Origin: DATDRQ01 sp035291645
Lineage (GTDB): Bacteria; Chloroflexota; Anaerolineae; Anaerolineales; UBA4823
DNA length: 14,354 nucleotides
Reading direction: 5' to 3'
Assembly: GCA_035291645.1 (NCBI GenBank)
Contig: DATDRQ010000072.1
Span: 1-14,354 of the forward strand
In this document: positions 7,461 to 14,092 of the stretch, piece by piece
Layout of the letters: each line of letters opens with the position of its first letter
Numbering within the stretch: the first letter of the stretch is position 1
Notes under the pieces: generated by a model
Database searches by the model: none
Told to the model about the DNA's origin: nothing
The model's input: the letters and a program-made list of their open reading frames with translations, nothing else
Made by a program: the position numbers and the translations under genes

Positions 7461-7469
7461 ATGATACCA
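7461..7469 (-). promoter_or_regulatory. Extended -10 promoter for the amidase-flippase unit
   Basis: On the minus strand this reads TGGTATCAT, that is TGn followed by a five-of-six match to TATAAT. Transcription from about 7454 would give a leader of about 62 nt before the ATG at 7391. No strong -35 hexamer is seen. It lies back to back with the nfeD promoter. Confidence 0.4.
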
Positions 7470-7478
7470 CGCAGGATT

Positions 7479-7507
7479 TTGTACTGAAGATGCGAAAGTT
7501 GTATAAT
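7479..7507 (+). promoter_or_regulatory. Sigma-70-type promoter for the nfeD-slipin operon
   Basis: TTGTAC at 7479-7484 and a perfect TATAAT at 7502-7507 are separated by exactly 17 nt. The -10 is strong; the -35 matches in its TTG. Transcription should start near 7514. This is followed by the ribosome site AAAGGAG at 7528-7534 and the ATG at 7540. Confidence 0.6.
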
Positions 7508-7539
7508 GAGTAGTGCCTTCGTAGATCAAAGGAGCAATC

Positions 7540-8136
7540 ATGGTCGAAGAAATTCTCCTCAACCCGAACATCGCTTACTTGTTGCTGGTTGGCGGAGCGC
7601 TGCTGGCGATCCTGGCCTTGCTAAATCCCGGAACAGGATTGCTGGAATTGGCTGCTCTGTTCCTGCTGATTCTGGCCGGTTATTCCGTTTACAACCTACC
7701 GGTAAATTACTGGGCGCTGCTCCTAATCCTCCTGGGAGTGATATCCTTCCTGGTCGCCTTGAGAAGGTCAAGGCGGCAGGTATATCTGGCGGCCTCGATC
7801 GCAGCCCTGGTGGCCGGCTCGATCTTCTTGTTTGATGATCAGGGCTGGCAGCCGGCGGTCAACCCGGTCCTGGCGTTGGTGGTTTCTGCAGCTGTTGTCG
7901 GTTTTTTGTGGCTGATTGCCCAGAAGTGGCTGGAAGCGGAGCAGATCCGGCCTGCTCATGATCTGGGGGCTTTGATTGGCGCCATCGGTGAAGCGAAATC
8001 GAGCATCCACGCGGAGGGTTCTGTTCAGGTGGCTGGTGAGCTGTGGAGCGCCCAGAGCGCCCAGCCGATTCCGGAGGGCGCCCGGGTGCGCGTGGTCGGG
8101 CGGGAAGGTTTCTTCTTGCTCGTCGAGCAAATCTAG
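7540..8136 (+). CDS. NfeD-like membrane protein (short form, no protease domain)
   Basis: A 198-residue protein with about five membrane segments: roughly residues 12-29, 33-50, 55-73, 81-98 and 108-127. These are followed by a soluble C-terminal domain (about 144-198) whose pattern (LIGAIGEA..., GSVQVAGELW, GARVRVVGREGFFLLVEQI) matches the five-stranded OB-fold of the NfeD family. It lacks the ClpP-like serine protease domain of long NfeD proteins. NfeD genes are regularly paired with stomatin/SPFH genes, and the next gene here is a slipin, so a joint role in membrane microdomain organisation or stress response is likely. Biochemical function is not established for the family. The start is secure: AAAGGAG lies 5 nt before the ATG. 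A 78-nt gap, containing a 21-codon ORF, separates it from the slipin. Confidence 0.87.
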   Translation: MVEEILLNPNIAYLLLVGGALLAILALLNPGTGLLELAALFLLILAGYSVYNLPVNYWALLLILLGVISFLVALRRSRRQVYLAASIAALVAGSIFLFDDQGWQPAVNPVLALVVSAAVVGFLWLIAQKWLEAEQIRPAHDLGALIGAIGEAKSSIHAEGSVQVAGELWSAQSAQPIPEGARVRVVGREGFFLLVEQI

Positions 8137-8201
8137 AATGAACGATCCTGGACCGCTTTTGCCCGCTTTCATTGGGCTGTTGGGGAGTATCAACACGAGA
8201 T

Positions 8202-8208
8202 AAGGAGG
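8202..8208 (+). promoter_or_regulatory. Strong ribosome binding site of the slipin gene
   Basis: AAGGAGG, a near-perfect anti-16S match, lies 6 nt before the ATG at 8215. It overlaps the TAA stop of the 21-codon ORF at 8138-8203. It is the best Shine-Dalgarno sequence I see in the window and fixes the start. Confidence 0.75.
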
Positions 8209-8214
8209 ATTTAC

Positions 8215-9120
8215 ATGCCTACTACAACTATCGTACTATGCCTGATCGGGTTCGTCGTCCTCGTCGGACTGGCCCTGGTCGCCTCGGCGATCCGGGTGGT
8301 GCCCGAATACCAGCGCCTGGTCGTTTTTCGGCTTGGCCGGTCGGTTGGGGCTAAGGGGCCAGGGATTGTCATTCTGATCCCCGTGGTCGACCGGGGGGTG
8401 AAGGTAGATTTGCGCGAGCAGGTGCGCGAGATCCCTCACCAGACTTCGATCACGAAAGACAACGCTCCAATTTCAATCGATTTCCTATGGTACTACAAGG
8501 TGCTCGACCCGACCGAGAGCGTTCTCCAGGTAGGAAACTTCGAGGCAGCCGCTCAAGGTATGGCCACCACCACCCTGCGCGCGGTGATCGGTGGCATCCC
8601 GCTCGACGATGTCTTGTCGGAACGCGAGCACATCAACAACATGCTGCGCGCCCGCCTGGATGAGGTTACGGAGCGCTGGGGTGTGAAAGTCACGAACGTC
8701 GAGATCCGCGAGATCGTCCCGCCGCGCGAAGTACAGGATGCCATGAACCGCCAGATGTCTGCCGAGCGTATCCGCCGGGCGGTGGTGACCGAATCGACCG
8801 GTACGCGCGAGGCGGCGATCAACGTGGCAGAGGGAGAAAAGCAGTCCGCCATTTTACGGGCGGAAGGCGAGAAGCAGTCCGCTATCTTACGGGCGGAAGG
8901 CGAGAAGCAATCTCAACTGCTGCGCGCCGAAGGATTCTCCGCCGCCCTGAACCAGATCTACTTGGTTGCCCAAACCGTCGATCCCAAGACGATGACCCTG
9001 CAGTACTTCGAGACGCTTAAAGCGATCGGGATGAGTCCTTCCACGAAGTACATCTTCCCCCTGGAGTTCACCACCTTGCTGGAGAACTTCGTTCAAAGCC
9101 GGGGAAACCAGTCGGGATGA
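8215..9120 (+). CDS. Slipin / stomatin-like SPFH (band 7) membrane protein
   Basis: A 301-residue SPFH-domain protein. Residues 5-26 form a single hydrophobic hairpin or membrane segment. The band 7 domain follows from about 27 to 200, with RVVPEYQRLVVFRLGR (27-42), GPGIVILIPVVD and the DAMNRQMSAER region typical of prokaryotic slipins. Stomatins oligomerise into ring or cage assemblies in lipid microdomains. From residue 205 the predicted coiled coil contains three tandem 11-residue units beginning AEGEKQS (205-215, 216-226, 227-237), then AEG. Such units are a known theme in SPFH proteins, but the near-identity here is striking. The C-terminal residues 241-301 are partly hydrophobic (YIFPLEFTTLLENF). 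It forms an operon with nfeD. The TGA stop overlaps an ATG (ATGA at 9117-9120). Confidence 0.93.
   Translation: MPTTTIVLCLIGFVVLVGLALVASAIRVVPEYQRLVVFRLGRSVGAKGPGIVILIPVVDRGVKVDLREQVREIPHQTSITKDNAPISIDFLWYYKVLDPTESVLQVGNFEAAAQGMATTTLRAVIGGIPLDDVLSEREHINNMLRARLDEVTERWGVKVTNVEIREIVPPREVQDAMNRQMSAERIRRAVVTESTGTREAAINVAEGEKQSAILRAEGEKQSAILRAEGEKQSQLLRAEGFSAALNQIYLVAQTVDPKTMTLQYFETLKAIGMSPSTKYIFPLEFTTLLENFVQSRGNQSG
8827..8925 (+). repeat. Three tandem 33-bp repeats inside the slipin gene
   Basis: Units at 8827-8859, 8860-8892 and 8893-8925 encode AEGEKQSAILR, AEGEKQSAILR and AEGEKQSQLLR, followed by a partial AEG. Units one and two differ at a few third positions only; unit three diverges after AEGEKQS. 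An 11-residue period corresponds to three helical turns and suits a hendecad coiled coil. Confidence 0.85.
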
Positions 9121-9166
9121 AACCTTTCTGGAGATCCCATCAGGAGGATGAAAAGAACCCCCCACG

Positions 9167-9637
9167 GTGATAGCGGATGAAATGGAGATATCGCCAGGTA
9201 GTCCGGTTTCGATCGAGCCGGCTACCTGGCGCGATTTAAACGCCCTGCGAGCCCTCGAGCAGGTCTGCTTCCCGCAGGATGCCTGGCCTCTGCTGGATCT
9301 TATCGGAGTGCTGGCTTTGCCAAACGTGATCCGCCTCAAAGCCCAGGACGATGGGAAGATGGTTGGCTTCGTGGCGGCGGATATCCGCCGCTCGCAGGGC
9401 CTGGCCTGGATCGCCACGATTGGCGTGCTGCCGGAATTTCGCCGGCGGGGGATCGGCGCGGCGCTGCTGGAGGCTTGCGAGGCGCGCCTGAATATCCCCC
9501 GCATCCGGTTGAGCGTTCGCGCCTCAAACTCTCCGGCTATCCGGCTCTACACCCGCCTGGGCTATCACCGCTATGGCACCTGGCCGCGCTATTACTCTGA
9601 TGGTGAGGACGCCCTGATCCTGGAAAAAGAGCGTTGA
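9167..9637 (+). CDS. GNAT N-acetyltransferase, RimI-like
   Basis: A 156-residue acetyl-CoA-dependent N-acetyltransferase. The acetyl-CoA pyrophosphate loop (motif A) is clear at residues 86-98 (GVLPEFRRRGIGA). The C-terminal NSPAIRLYTRLGYHRYG (121-137), followed by RYYSDGEDALIL (141-152), is the arrangement seen in RimI, which acetylates the N-terminus of ribosomal protein S18. Substrate assignment within GNAT proteins is risky, so RimI-like is only a suggestion. The start is uncertain: GTG 9167 overlaps the TGA of a 17-codon ORF (GTGA), while an in-frame ATG at 9182 follows the TGA of a 10-codon ORF by 1 nt. The only Shine-Dalgarno sequence nearby (AGGAGG at 9142-9147) is too far from either. 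Expression probably comes from the nfeD-slipin transcript with translational coupling. Confidence 0.85.
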   Translation: MIADEMEISPGSPVSIEPATWRDLNALRALEQVCFPQDAWPLLDLIGVLALPNVIRLKAQDDGKMVGFVAADIRRSQGLAWIATIGVLPEFRRRGIGAALLEACEARLNIPRIRLSVRASNSPAIRLYTRLGYHRYGTWPRYYSDGEDALILEKER

Positions 9638-9643
9638 TCGGAT

Positions 9644-9652
9644 TGTTATAAT
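9644..9652 (+). promoter_or_regulatory. Extended -10 promoter for the RNase D gene
   Basis: TGTTATAAT is a perfect extended -10 element (TGn plus TATAAT at 9647-9652), placed just after the GNAT stop. The ATG of the RNase D gene at 9667 is only 14 nt downstream of the -10, so the leader would be about 7 nt and has no room for a ribosome site. The identical nine bases precede the LCP gene on the other strand. Confidence 0.55.
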
Positions 9653-9666
9653 ATGGCGAAACACCT

Positions 9667-10800
9667 ATGCAAACCGGTAGTTTAAAAACACCTTTGCTGA
9701 TCACCCGTACCGGCCCGCTCCACCAGCTGGCGGAGCGGATCGCGCCTGAGCCGATCGTGGCGGTGGATACCGAATCGAACAGCCTGTACGCTTACCAGGA
9801 ACAGGTCTGCCTGATCCAGCTCTCGACCTCCCAGGAGGATTTCCTGGTCGATCCCCTGGAATTAAACGATCTATCCCCGCTGGCTCCCTTGTTTGCCGAT
9901 CCGAAAATCGAAAAGGTTTTCCACGCAGCGGAATACGACATCGTCACCATGAAGCGCGATTTCGGCTTCTCCTTTACGAACCTGTTCGATACCATGTTGG
10001 CTGCACGCATCCTGGGCTGGGATGAGATGGGCTTAGGAGCGATCTTGAAGGCTGAGTTCGACGTGGAGCTCAACAAGCGCTACCAGCGCGCAAATTGGGG
10101 AAAGCGTCCACTACCAGAGGATATGCTGGACTACGCTCGCCTTGACAGCCATTACCTGATCCCGCTGCGCCATCGGATGAAAGCAGAGCTGAAAGCCAGC
10201 GGGAGGTGGCCTCTGGCGCTGGAAGACTTCCGCCGCCTGTGCCATATAAACGGGCGCGACCCGGACGAGGCGCCGGTAAACTGCTGGCGGATCAGTGGAT
10301 CGTATGACCTGAGCCCAGAGCAAGCTGCAGTCCTGCAGGATCTGTGTCTCTACCGCGACCAGGTCGCACGCAACATCAATCAGCCGGTGTTTAAAGTGCT
10401 TGGCGACAGGACCCTGCTGGCGATCGCCGAGCGAATGCCCCGAGACTGGCATCAGCTGGAGAAGGTCGGAGAGTTAAGCCAGAAGCAAATGCAGCGCCAT
10501 GGAGAGAGTTTGCTCCGCTCGGTTGCTCGTGGGTTGCAAGCCGGGCCGCTGCGACCGCCGCGCTCGCCGCGCCCAGACGACCAGTATCTGGTTCGCCTGG
10601 ATGCGTTGCGCAACTGGCGTAAGAACACTGCCCAGGGAATGGGGGTGAACTCAGACGTCGTCCTGCCGCGCGACCTGCTCCAGGCGATCGCTTCGCTCAA
10701 GCAGGTCGACCGCCCCGGCCTGTCTGCTGTCCTGAACCAGGTTCCCTGGCGGCTGGAGCACTTCGGGGAAGAGATTCTCAACCTGTTGAAGCGACTTTAG
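9667..10800 (+). CDS. rnd: Ribonuclease D (DEDDy 3'-5' exoribonuclease with HRDC domains)
   Basis: A 377-residue enzyme that trims 3' ends of structured RNAs such as tRNA precursors. The exonuclease domain (about 15-175) has the DEDDy residues: D34 and E36 in VAVDTES, D91 in HAAEYDI, and Y156 with D160 in DYARLDSHYL (Y-x3-D). The helical HRDC domain follows at about 212-290 (LSPEQAAVLQ... to the LLRSVARG end). A second HRDC-like helical region occupies the C-terminus (about 300-377), as in E. coli RNase D, which is almost the same length (375). The start is ATG 9667, 14 nt after a TATAAT. An out-of-frame ATG at 9653 gives only a ten-residue peptide. The next gene starts 7 nt after its stop, and both encode RNases, so they probably form one RNA-processing unit. 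Confidence 0.93.
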   Translation: MQTGSLKTPLLITRTGPLHQLAERIAPEPIVAVDTESNSLYAYQEQVCLIQLSTSQEDFLVDPLELNDLSPLAPLFADPKIEKVFHAAEYDIVTMKRDFGFSFTNLFDTMLAARILGWDEMGLGAILKAEFDVELNKRYQRANWGKRPLPEDMLDYARLDSHYLIPLRHRMKAELKASGRWPLALEDFRRLCHINGRDPDEAPVNCWRISGSYDLSPEQAAVLQDLCLYRDQVARNINQPVFKVLGDRTLLAIAERMPRDWHQLEKVGELSQKQMQRHGESLLRSVARGLQAGPLRPPRSPRPDDQYLVRLDALRNWRKNTAQGMGVNSDVVLPRDLLQAIASLKQVDRPGLSAVLNQVPWRLEHFGEEILNLLKRL

Positions 10801-10807
10801 GAGAACC

Positions 10808-12208
10808 ATGCAGATCAGCTTTCACGGGGCAGCGCATACGGTAACCGGTTCGCAGCACTTGCTGCAGGTGAATGGATATCGTCTCTTGTTAGAGTGCGGC
10901 CTTTTTCAGGGGCGCCGGCAGGAATCGTTCGAACGGAACCGGAATTTCCCCTTCAACCCGGCCGGGATCGACGCGATGATCCTGTCCCATGCCCACATCG
11001 ACCACAGCGGCAACCTGCCCCACCTGGTGAAGAAGGGCTATCGCGGGCCGATCTATGCGACGCCTGCTACGGCTCACTTATCCAACCTGATGCTGCTCGA
11101 CTCAGGCAGCATTCACGAGTCGGATGCTGAGTTCATCAACAAAAGGCGCGCCCGCCGCGGGGAACCGCCGATCGAACCGCTTTACACGGTGGAGGATGCC
11201 GCCCGGGTGGCCCAATACTTCCAAAGCGTCGATTACGACCAATCCTTTGAGGTCTTTCCGGGGACGACCGCCCGGTTAGTCGACGCCGGGCACATCCTGG
11301 GATCGGCGGCGGTGGCGCTGGAAATCGAGGAGAACGGGCGCCGGGTCCGTCTGTGGTTCTCGGGAGATATCGGACGGCGCGATCTCCCCTTGCTGCGCGA
11401 TCCGGTTTTGCCCGACGGCGATATCGATATCCTGATCATGGAATGCACTTACGGCGACCGGCTTCACCTCGATCCCGGCGTTTCGTACAACGAGCTGCGT
11501 GAGATCATCTCGGCGGCTATCCGCCGTAAAGGCAAGGTGATCGTACCGGCATTTGCGGTCGGACGCACCCAGGAGCTGGTTTACTACCTGCACCAGATGA
11601 TCGACAAAAAAGAGATCCCGCGCATCCCGATCGTGGTCGATAGCCCCTTGGCGGTGAATGCCTCGGAGATCTTCCGCGCCCACCCGGAGGTCTTCGATCA
11701 AGAAGCGCTCGACTTTCAGAATAAAGACACCCATCACTCGGTCCTGGGTTTTGGCCTGGTAACCTATACACGATCGGTCGAGCAGTCAAAAAGCCTGAAC
11801 GGCATGGAAGGACCGATGGTGATCATCTCCGCTTCCGGTATGGCGGAAACCGGGCGCATCCTGCACCACTTAAAGAACAATCTCGAGGATCCGCGCAACA
11901 CGGTCTTGATCGTCTCCTGGCAGGCCCCGGAGACGCTCGGCCGGCGTCTGGCTGACGGCGAGCGGACGGTGAAGATCTTCGGGGAGACTTACGTTCGCCG
12001 GGCAGAGGTAGCCAGGATCGATGGCCTCTCCGCCCATGCAGATCAGACTTACTTGCTGGAGTATGCCCGGGCGGCAGGGGAGCAGCTCCGGCAGATCTTC
12101 CTGGTGCACGGGGAGGCAGGCCCTGCCCAGGCATTAACCGAGAAGCTTGCGGAGGCAGGCCTGTCGAACATCTCATACCCTGAATTGCATAGCGAGGTCG
12201 AAATTTAA
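10808..12208 (+). CDS. MBL-fold beta-CASP ribonuclease (CPSF73/YSH1-like, TTHA0252 type)
   Basis: A 466-residue metallo-beta-lactamase RNase. The zinc site is complete: HAHIDH at 61-66, H162 in DAGHILGS, D187 in SGDIG and H434 in LVHGE. The beta-CASP insertion is marked by motif A (E212 in MECTYGDR), motif B (SGMAETGRILHHL, His 353/354) and motif C (H410 in GLSAHAD). No KH domain precedes it, which fits the bacterial COG1236 group exemplified by Thermus TTHA0252 rather than RNase J or the archaeal KH-bearing forms. Members cut or degrade single-stranded RNA; the cellular target here is unknown. The start is ATG 10808, preceded 4 nt upstream by AGGAG, which overlaps the TAG of the RNase D gene, so the two are co-translated. 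The C-terminus (SYPELHSEVEI) looks complete. Transcription ends at the terminator at 12364-12400. Confidence 0.93.
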   Translation: MQISFHGAAHTVTGSQHLLQVNGYRLLLECGLFQGRRQESFERNRNFPFNPAGIDAMILSHAHIDHSGNLPHLVKKGYRGPIYATPATAHLSNLMLLDSGSIHESDAEFINKRRARRGEPPIEPLYTVEDAARVAQYFQSVDYDQSFEVFPGTTARLVDAGHILGSAAVALEIEENGRRVRLWFSGDIGRRDLPLLRDPVLPDGDIDILIMECTYGDRLHLDPGVSYNELREIISAAIRRKGKVIVPAFAVGRTQELVYYLHQMIDKKEIPRIPIVVDSPLAVNASEIFRAHPEVFDQEALDFQNKDTHHSVLGFGLVTYTRSVEQSKSLNGMEGPMVIISASGMAETGRILHHLKNNLEDPRNTVLIVSWQAPETLGRRLADGERTVKIFGETYVRRAEVARIDGLSAHADQTYLLEYARAAGEQLRQIFLVHGEAGPAQALTEKLAEAGLSNISYPELHSEVEI

Positions 12209-12363
12209 TCCCTGCAGCCTTCGAAAAGACGGCATCCTGCCGCGACTTTGATGCTACCCTGGTGCTGTTCGATGAGGTGGAGCAGCCGCTTATAACTTAC
12301 TTCTGCCTCGCGAACGCCGCGGGTGGGGAGTAACTCGTCTTAGAGGTTTATTTGTTACTGGAT
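12209..12363. other. Intergenic stretch without a recognised gene
   Basis: Between the beta-CASP nuclease stop and the terminator. Both strands hold an open stretch of about 45 codons with protein-like composition (minus strand 12208-12339, plus strand 12193-12330). Neither has a start codon with a ribosome site. It may be the remnant of a lost gene or just a 3' untranslated region. Confidence 0.4.
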
Positions 12364-12400
12364 AAAAAAATCGCCCGGCTTTTGACCGGGCGATTTTTTT
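12364..12400. terminator. Strong bidirectional rho-independent terminator
   Basis: A perfect inverted repeat: arms of 15 nt (12364-12378 and 12386-12400) around a 7-nt loop. Each arm is ATCGCCCGG or its complement, flanked by seven A or T. Because A7 precedes and T7 follows, the structure works in both directions. It serves the rnd/beta-CASP unit on the plus strand and the BY-kinase gene on the minus strand. Confidence 0.93.
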
Positions 12401-12433
12401 GGTCTCTTATTATTAACTGCCAATGGGGATGGT

Positions 12434-14092
12434 TTAATTGTCAGTCCTGTTTAGAAGTTTCCAGATCGTGGCTTGTACTTTTTCCAAATATCCGCTTTGA
12501 TCCTTTTCGAGTTGGACTCTCATGTTAGTGGGGGAGTCCTTTCCATTTGCAGAGTAATAGGAAGAATAATAACCTCCGTATTCAATAATACTACTTCGTG
12601 GGATCTTATTAAGAACCACTCCCAATACTCTGGCGCCAGCCCGGTCAAACTGCTCCAACATCGAATGAACCGCCTTTTTTCGGCTTTGCCCGGGTTGGAT
12701 AACGATCAAAACGCCGTCCACTTTGGCAGCCAGGAATAGTGCATCGGATACAATGAGTGGGGGGCTGTCGATCAGAACGAAATCAGCCATGTTTTCGAGA
12801 TCGGCCAGGATCTTGTCCATTTGTTCAGAAGCCAGGATTTCTGCGGGATTAGGTGGTAGATTTCCACTGGAGATCAACTTGATTTTTTCTGTTTTAATCG
12901 ACTTTATGGCTTTATTAACATCCAATCCGTTAAGGAAGATGTTGGACAACCCGAAATCATTCGAAATATTAAACACTTCATGAACTCGTGGTTTCCGTAA
13001 ATCTGCATCTACGAGAACGACCTCTTTGCCTCCTTGCGCGATGACAGCTGATAGATTAGCGGCAACATAGGTTTTCCCTGCCCCCACACTCGTACTGGTT
13101 ATCAAGATCGATTTAATCTGCTTTGCTTCACTTAAAAACTGTAGATTGGCTCTCAATGTGCGATAAGCCTCTGTCACCGGAGAGCGCGGGTTATCAGAAA
13201 CATATAATTTGCCATCTCCATCCTCTGTCTCTCTTGTCTCTCCGATAAATCCAATAATAGGTATATCCAATACTCGCTTGACATCTTCTGGAGTCTTCAG
13301 AGTGTCGTCCAGATAATCAAGTAAGTATGCCGCACCAGCTGCGAGGACGAAGCCTATTCCTGCTGCAATTATTACAATGAGTCCTTTATTCGGGCCCACC
13401 GGCGCGGTGGGCAGATCGGCTGGTTCGACTACGATGAGCGAATTTGAAGCCCCTTGCTCAGTGTTCGAGAGAAGGGTAGCATAGGTGCTTTGTAACGTGG
13501 TTAGCTTCTGTTGTTGTGCAGTGATCAGGGTTTGGGTGTCTTGAATCTCACTCGCACTATTGAGACTCCCGAGCTTCTCCTGCAGACTCGCAATCTCATC
13601 TTGGGTTTCCACAATTTTGGACTGGATATCATCGAGCTGTCCATTAATAAATTCTCGCCGAACTTGATCGGACGAAAGATCGGCTCCTGGGCTTTGTAGA
13701 ATGAGTTGGTTGGCTAGTTCATTAGCGACAACTTGCGCCCGCAGCGGATTGATGTCTGTGACAAAAATCTCGATCAGGAGACTATCCGGTATGGCCCTGG
13801 CAAAATAATTAGGTAATTGGTCCAGTCCCAATGCCTGCATCGTGGCCTCTCGGATAGGTTTACGATTGGTTATATCCGCATAGGCCGATGCCAATTGTTG
13901 TGCCAGAAAAAACTCGCCAGAGGACGGGTTCGGGGCTTCAATGAACTGGCCGATCATCAGGGTTGTCTTTGCCTGGTAGGTCGCCGGTTGCTGGCGCACC
14001 GTGATAAATGTGGAAATTGCCGCGATAAAAGTTGCCGCCGCCAGCAGCCACCACATTCGAAGCAACGGTTTAAAGTAAACACTTAAATCCAT
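12434..14092 (-). CDS. Fused Wzz chain-length regulator / BY-type tyrosine kinase
   Basis: A 552-residue inner-membrane protein that controls polymer length and export of capsule or exopolysaccharide. The Wzz domain starts at the N-terminus with TM1 (about 13-32). An extracytoplasmic region (33-235) contains a predicted coiled coil (about 145-210). The Pro-rich PADLPTAPVGP motif (224-234) precedes TM2 (about 237-258). The cytoplasmic kinase domain carries RSPVTEAYRTLRANLQF (303-319), the Walker A-type loop TSVGAGKT (334-341, K340), Walker A' VLVDADLRKP (359-368) and Walker B VLIDSPP (439-445). The tyrosine cluster EYGGYYSSYY has Y505, Y508, Y509, Y512 and Y513. It is followed by a 39-residue tail, unlike most family members, where the cluster is terminal. 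Fusion of both parts resembles Wzc more than the split CpsC/CpsD pairs, but the protein is much shorter than Wzc. Base composition is visibly more AT-rich than the neighbouring genes. No strong ribosome site precedes ATG 14092. Confidence 0.93.
   Translation of the reverse strand: MDLSVYFKPLLRMWWLLAAATFIAAISTFITVRQQPATYQAKTTLMIGQFIEAPNPSSGEFFLAQQLASAYADITNRKPIREATMQALGLDQLPNYFARAIPDSLLIEIFVTDINPLRAQVVANELANQLILQSPGADLSSDQVRREFINGQLDDIQSKIVETQDEIASLQEKLGSLNSASEIQDTQTLITAQQQKLTTLQSTYATLLSNTEQGASNSLIVVEPADLPTAPVGPNKGLIVIIAAGIGFVLAAGAAYLLDYLDDTLKTPEDVKRVLDIPIIGFIGETRETEDGDGKLYVSDNPRSPVTEAYRTLRANLQFLSEAKQIKSILITSTSVGAGKTYVAANLSAVIAQGGKEVVLVDADLRKPRVHEVFNISNDFGLSNIFLNGLDVNKAIKSIKTEKIKLISSGNLPPNPAEILASEQMDKILADLENMADFVLIDSPPLIVSDALFLAAKVDGVLIVIQPGQSRKKAVHSMLEQFDRAGARVLGVVLNKIPRSSIIEYGGYYSSYYSANGKDSPTNMRVQLEKDQSGYLEKVQATIWKLLNRTDN

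Noticed and set aside
9653..9685. ATG at 9653 as an alternative start for RNase D
   Set aside because: It is out of frame and gives a ten-residue peptide only.
829..10700. Frequent GCGATCG/GGCGATC words, reminiscent of the cyanobacterial HIP1 octamer
   Set aside because: Most fall in frame as Ala-Ile (GCG ATC) codon pairs or their complements, so codon preference explains them. A counted comparison with a codon-preserving shuffle would be needed to claim more.
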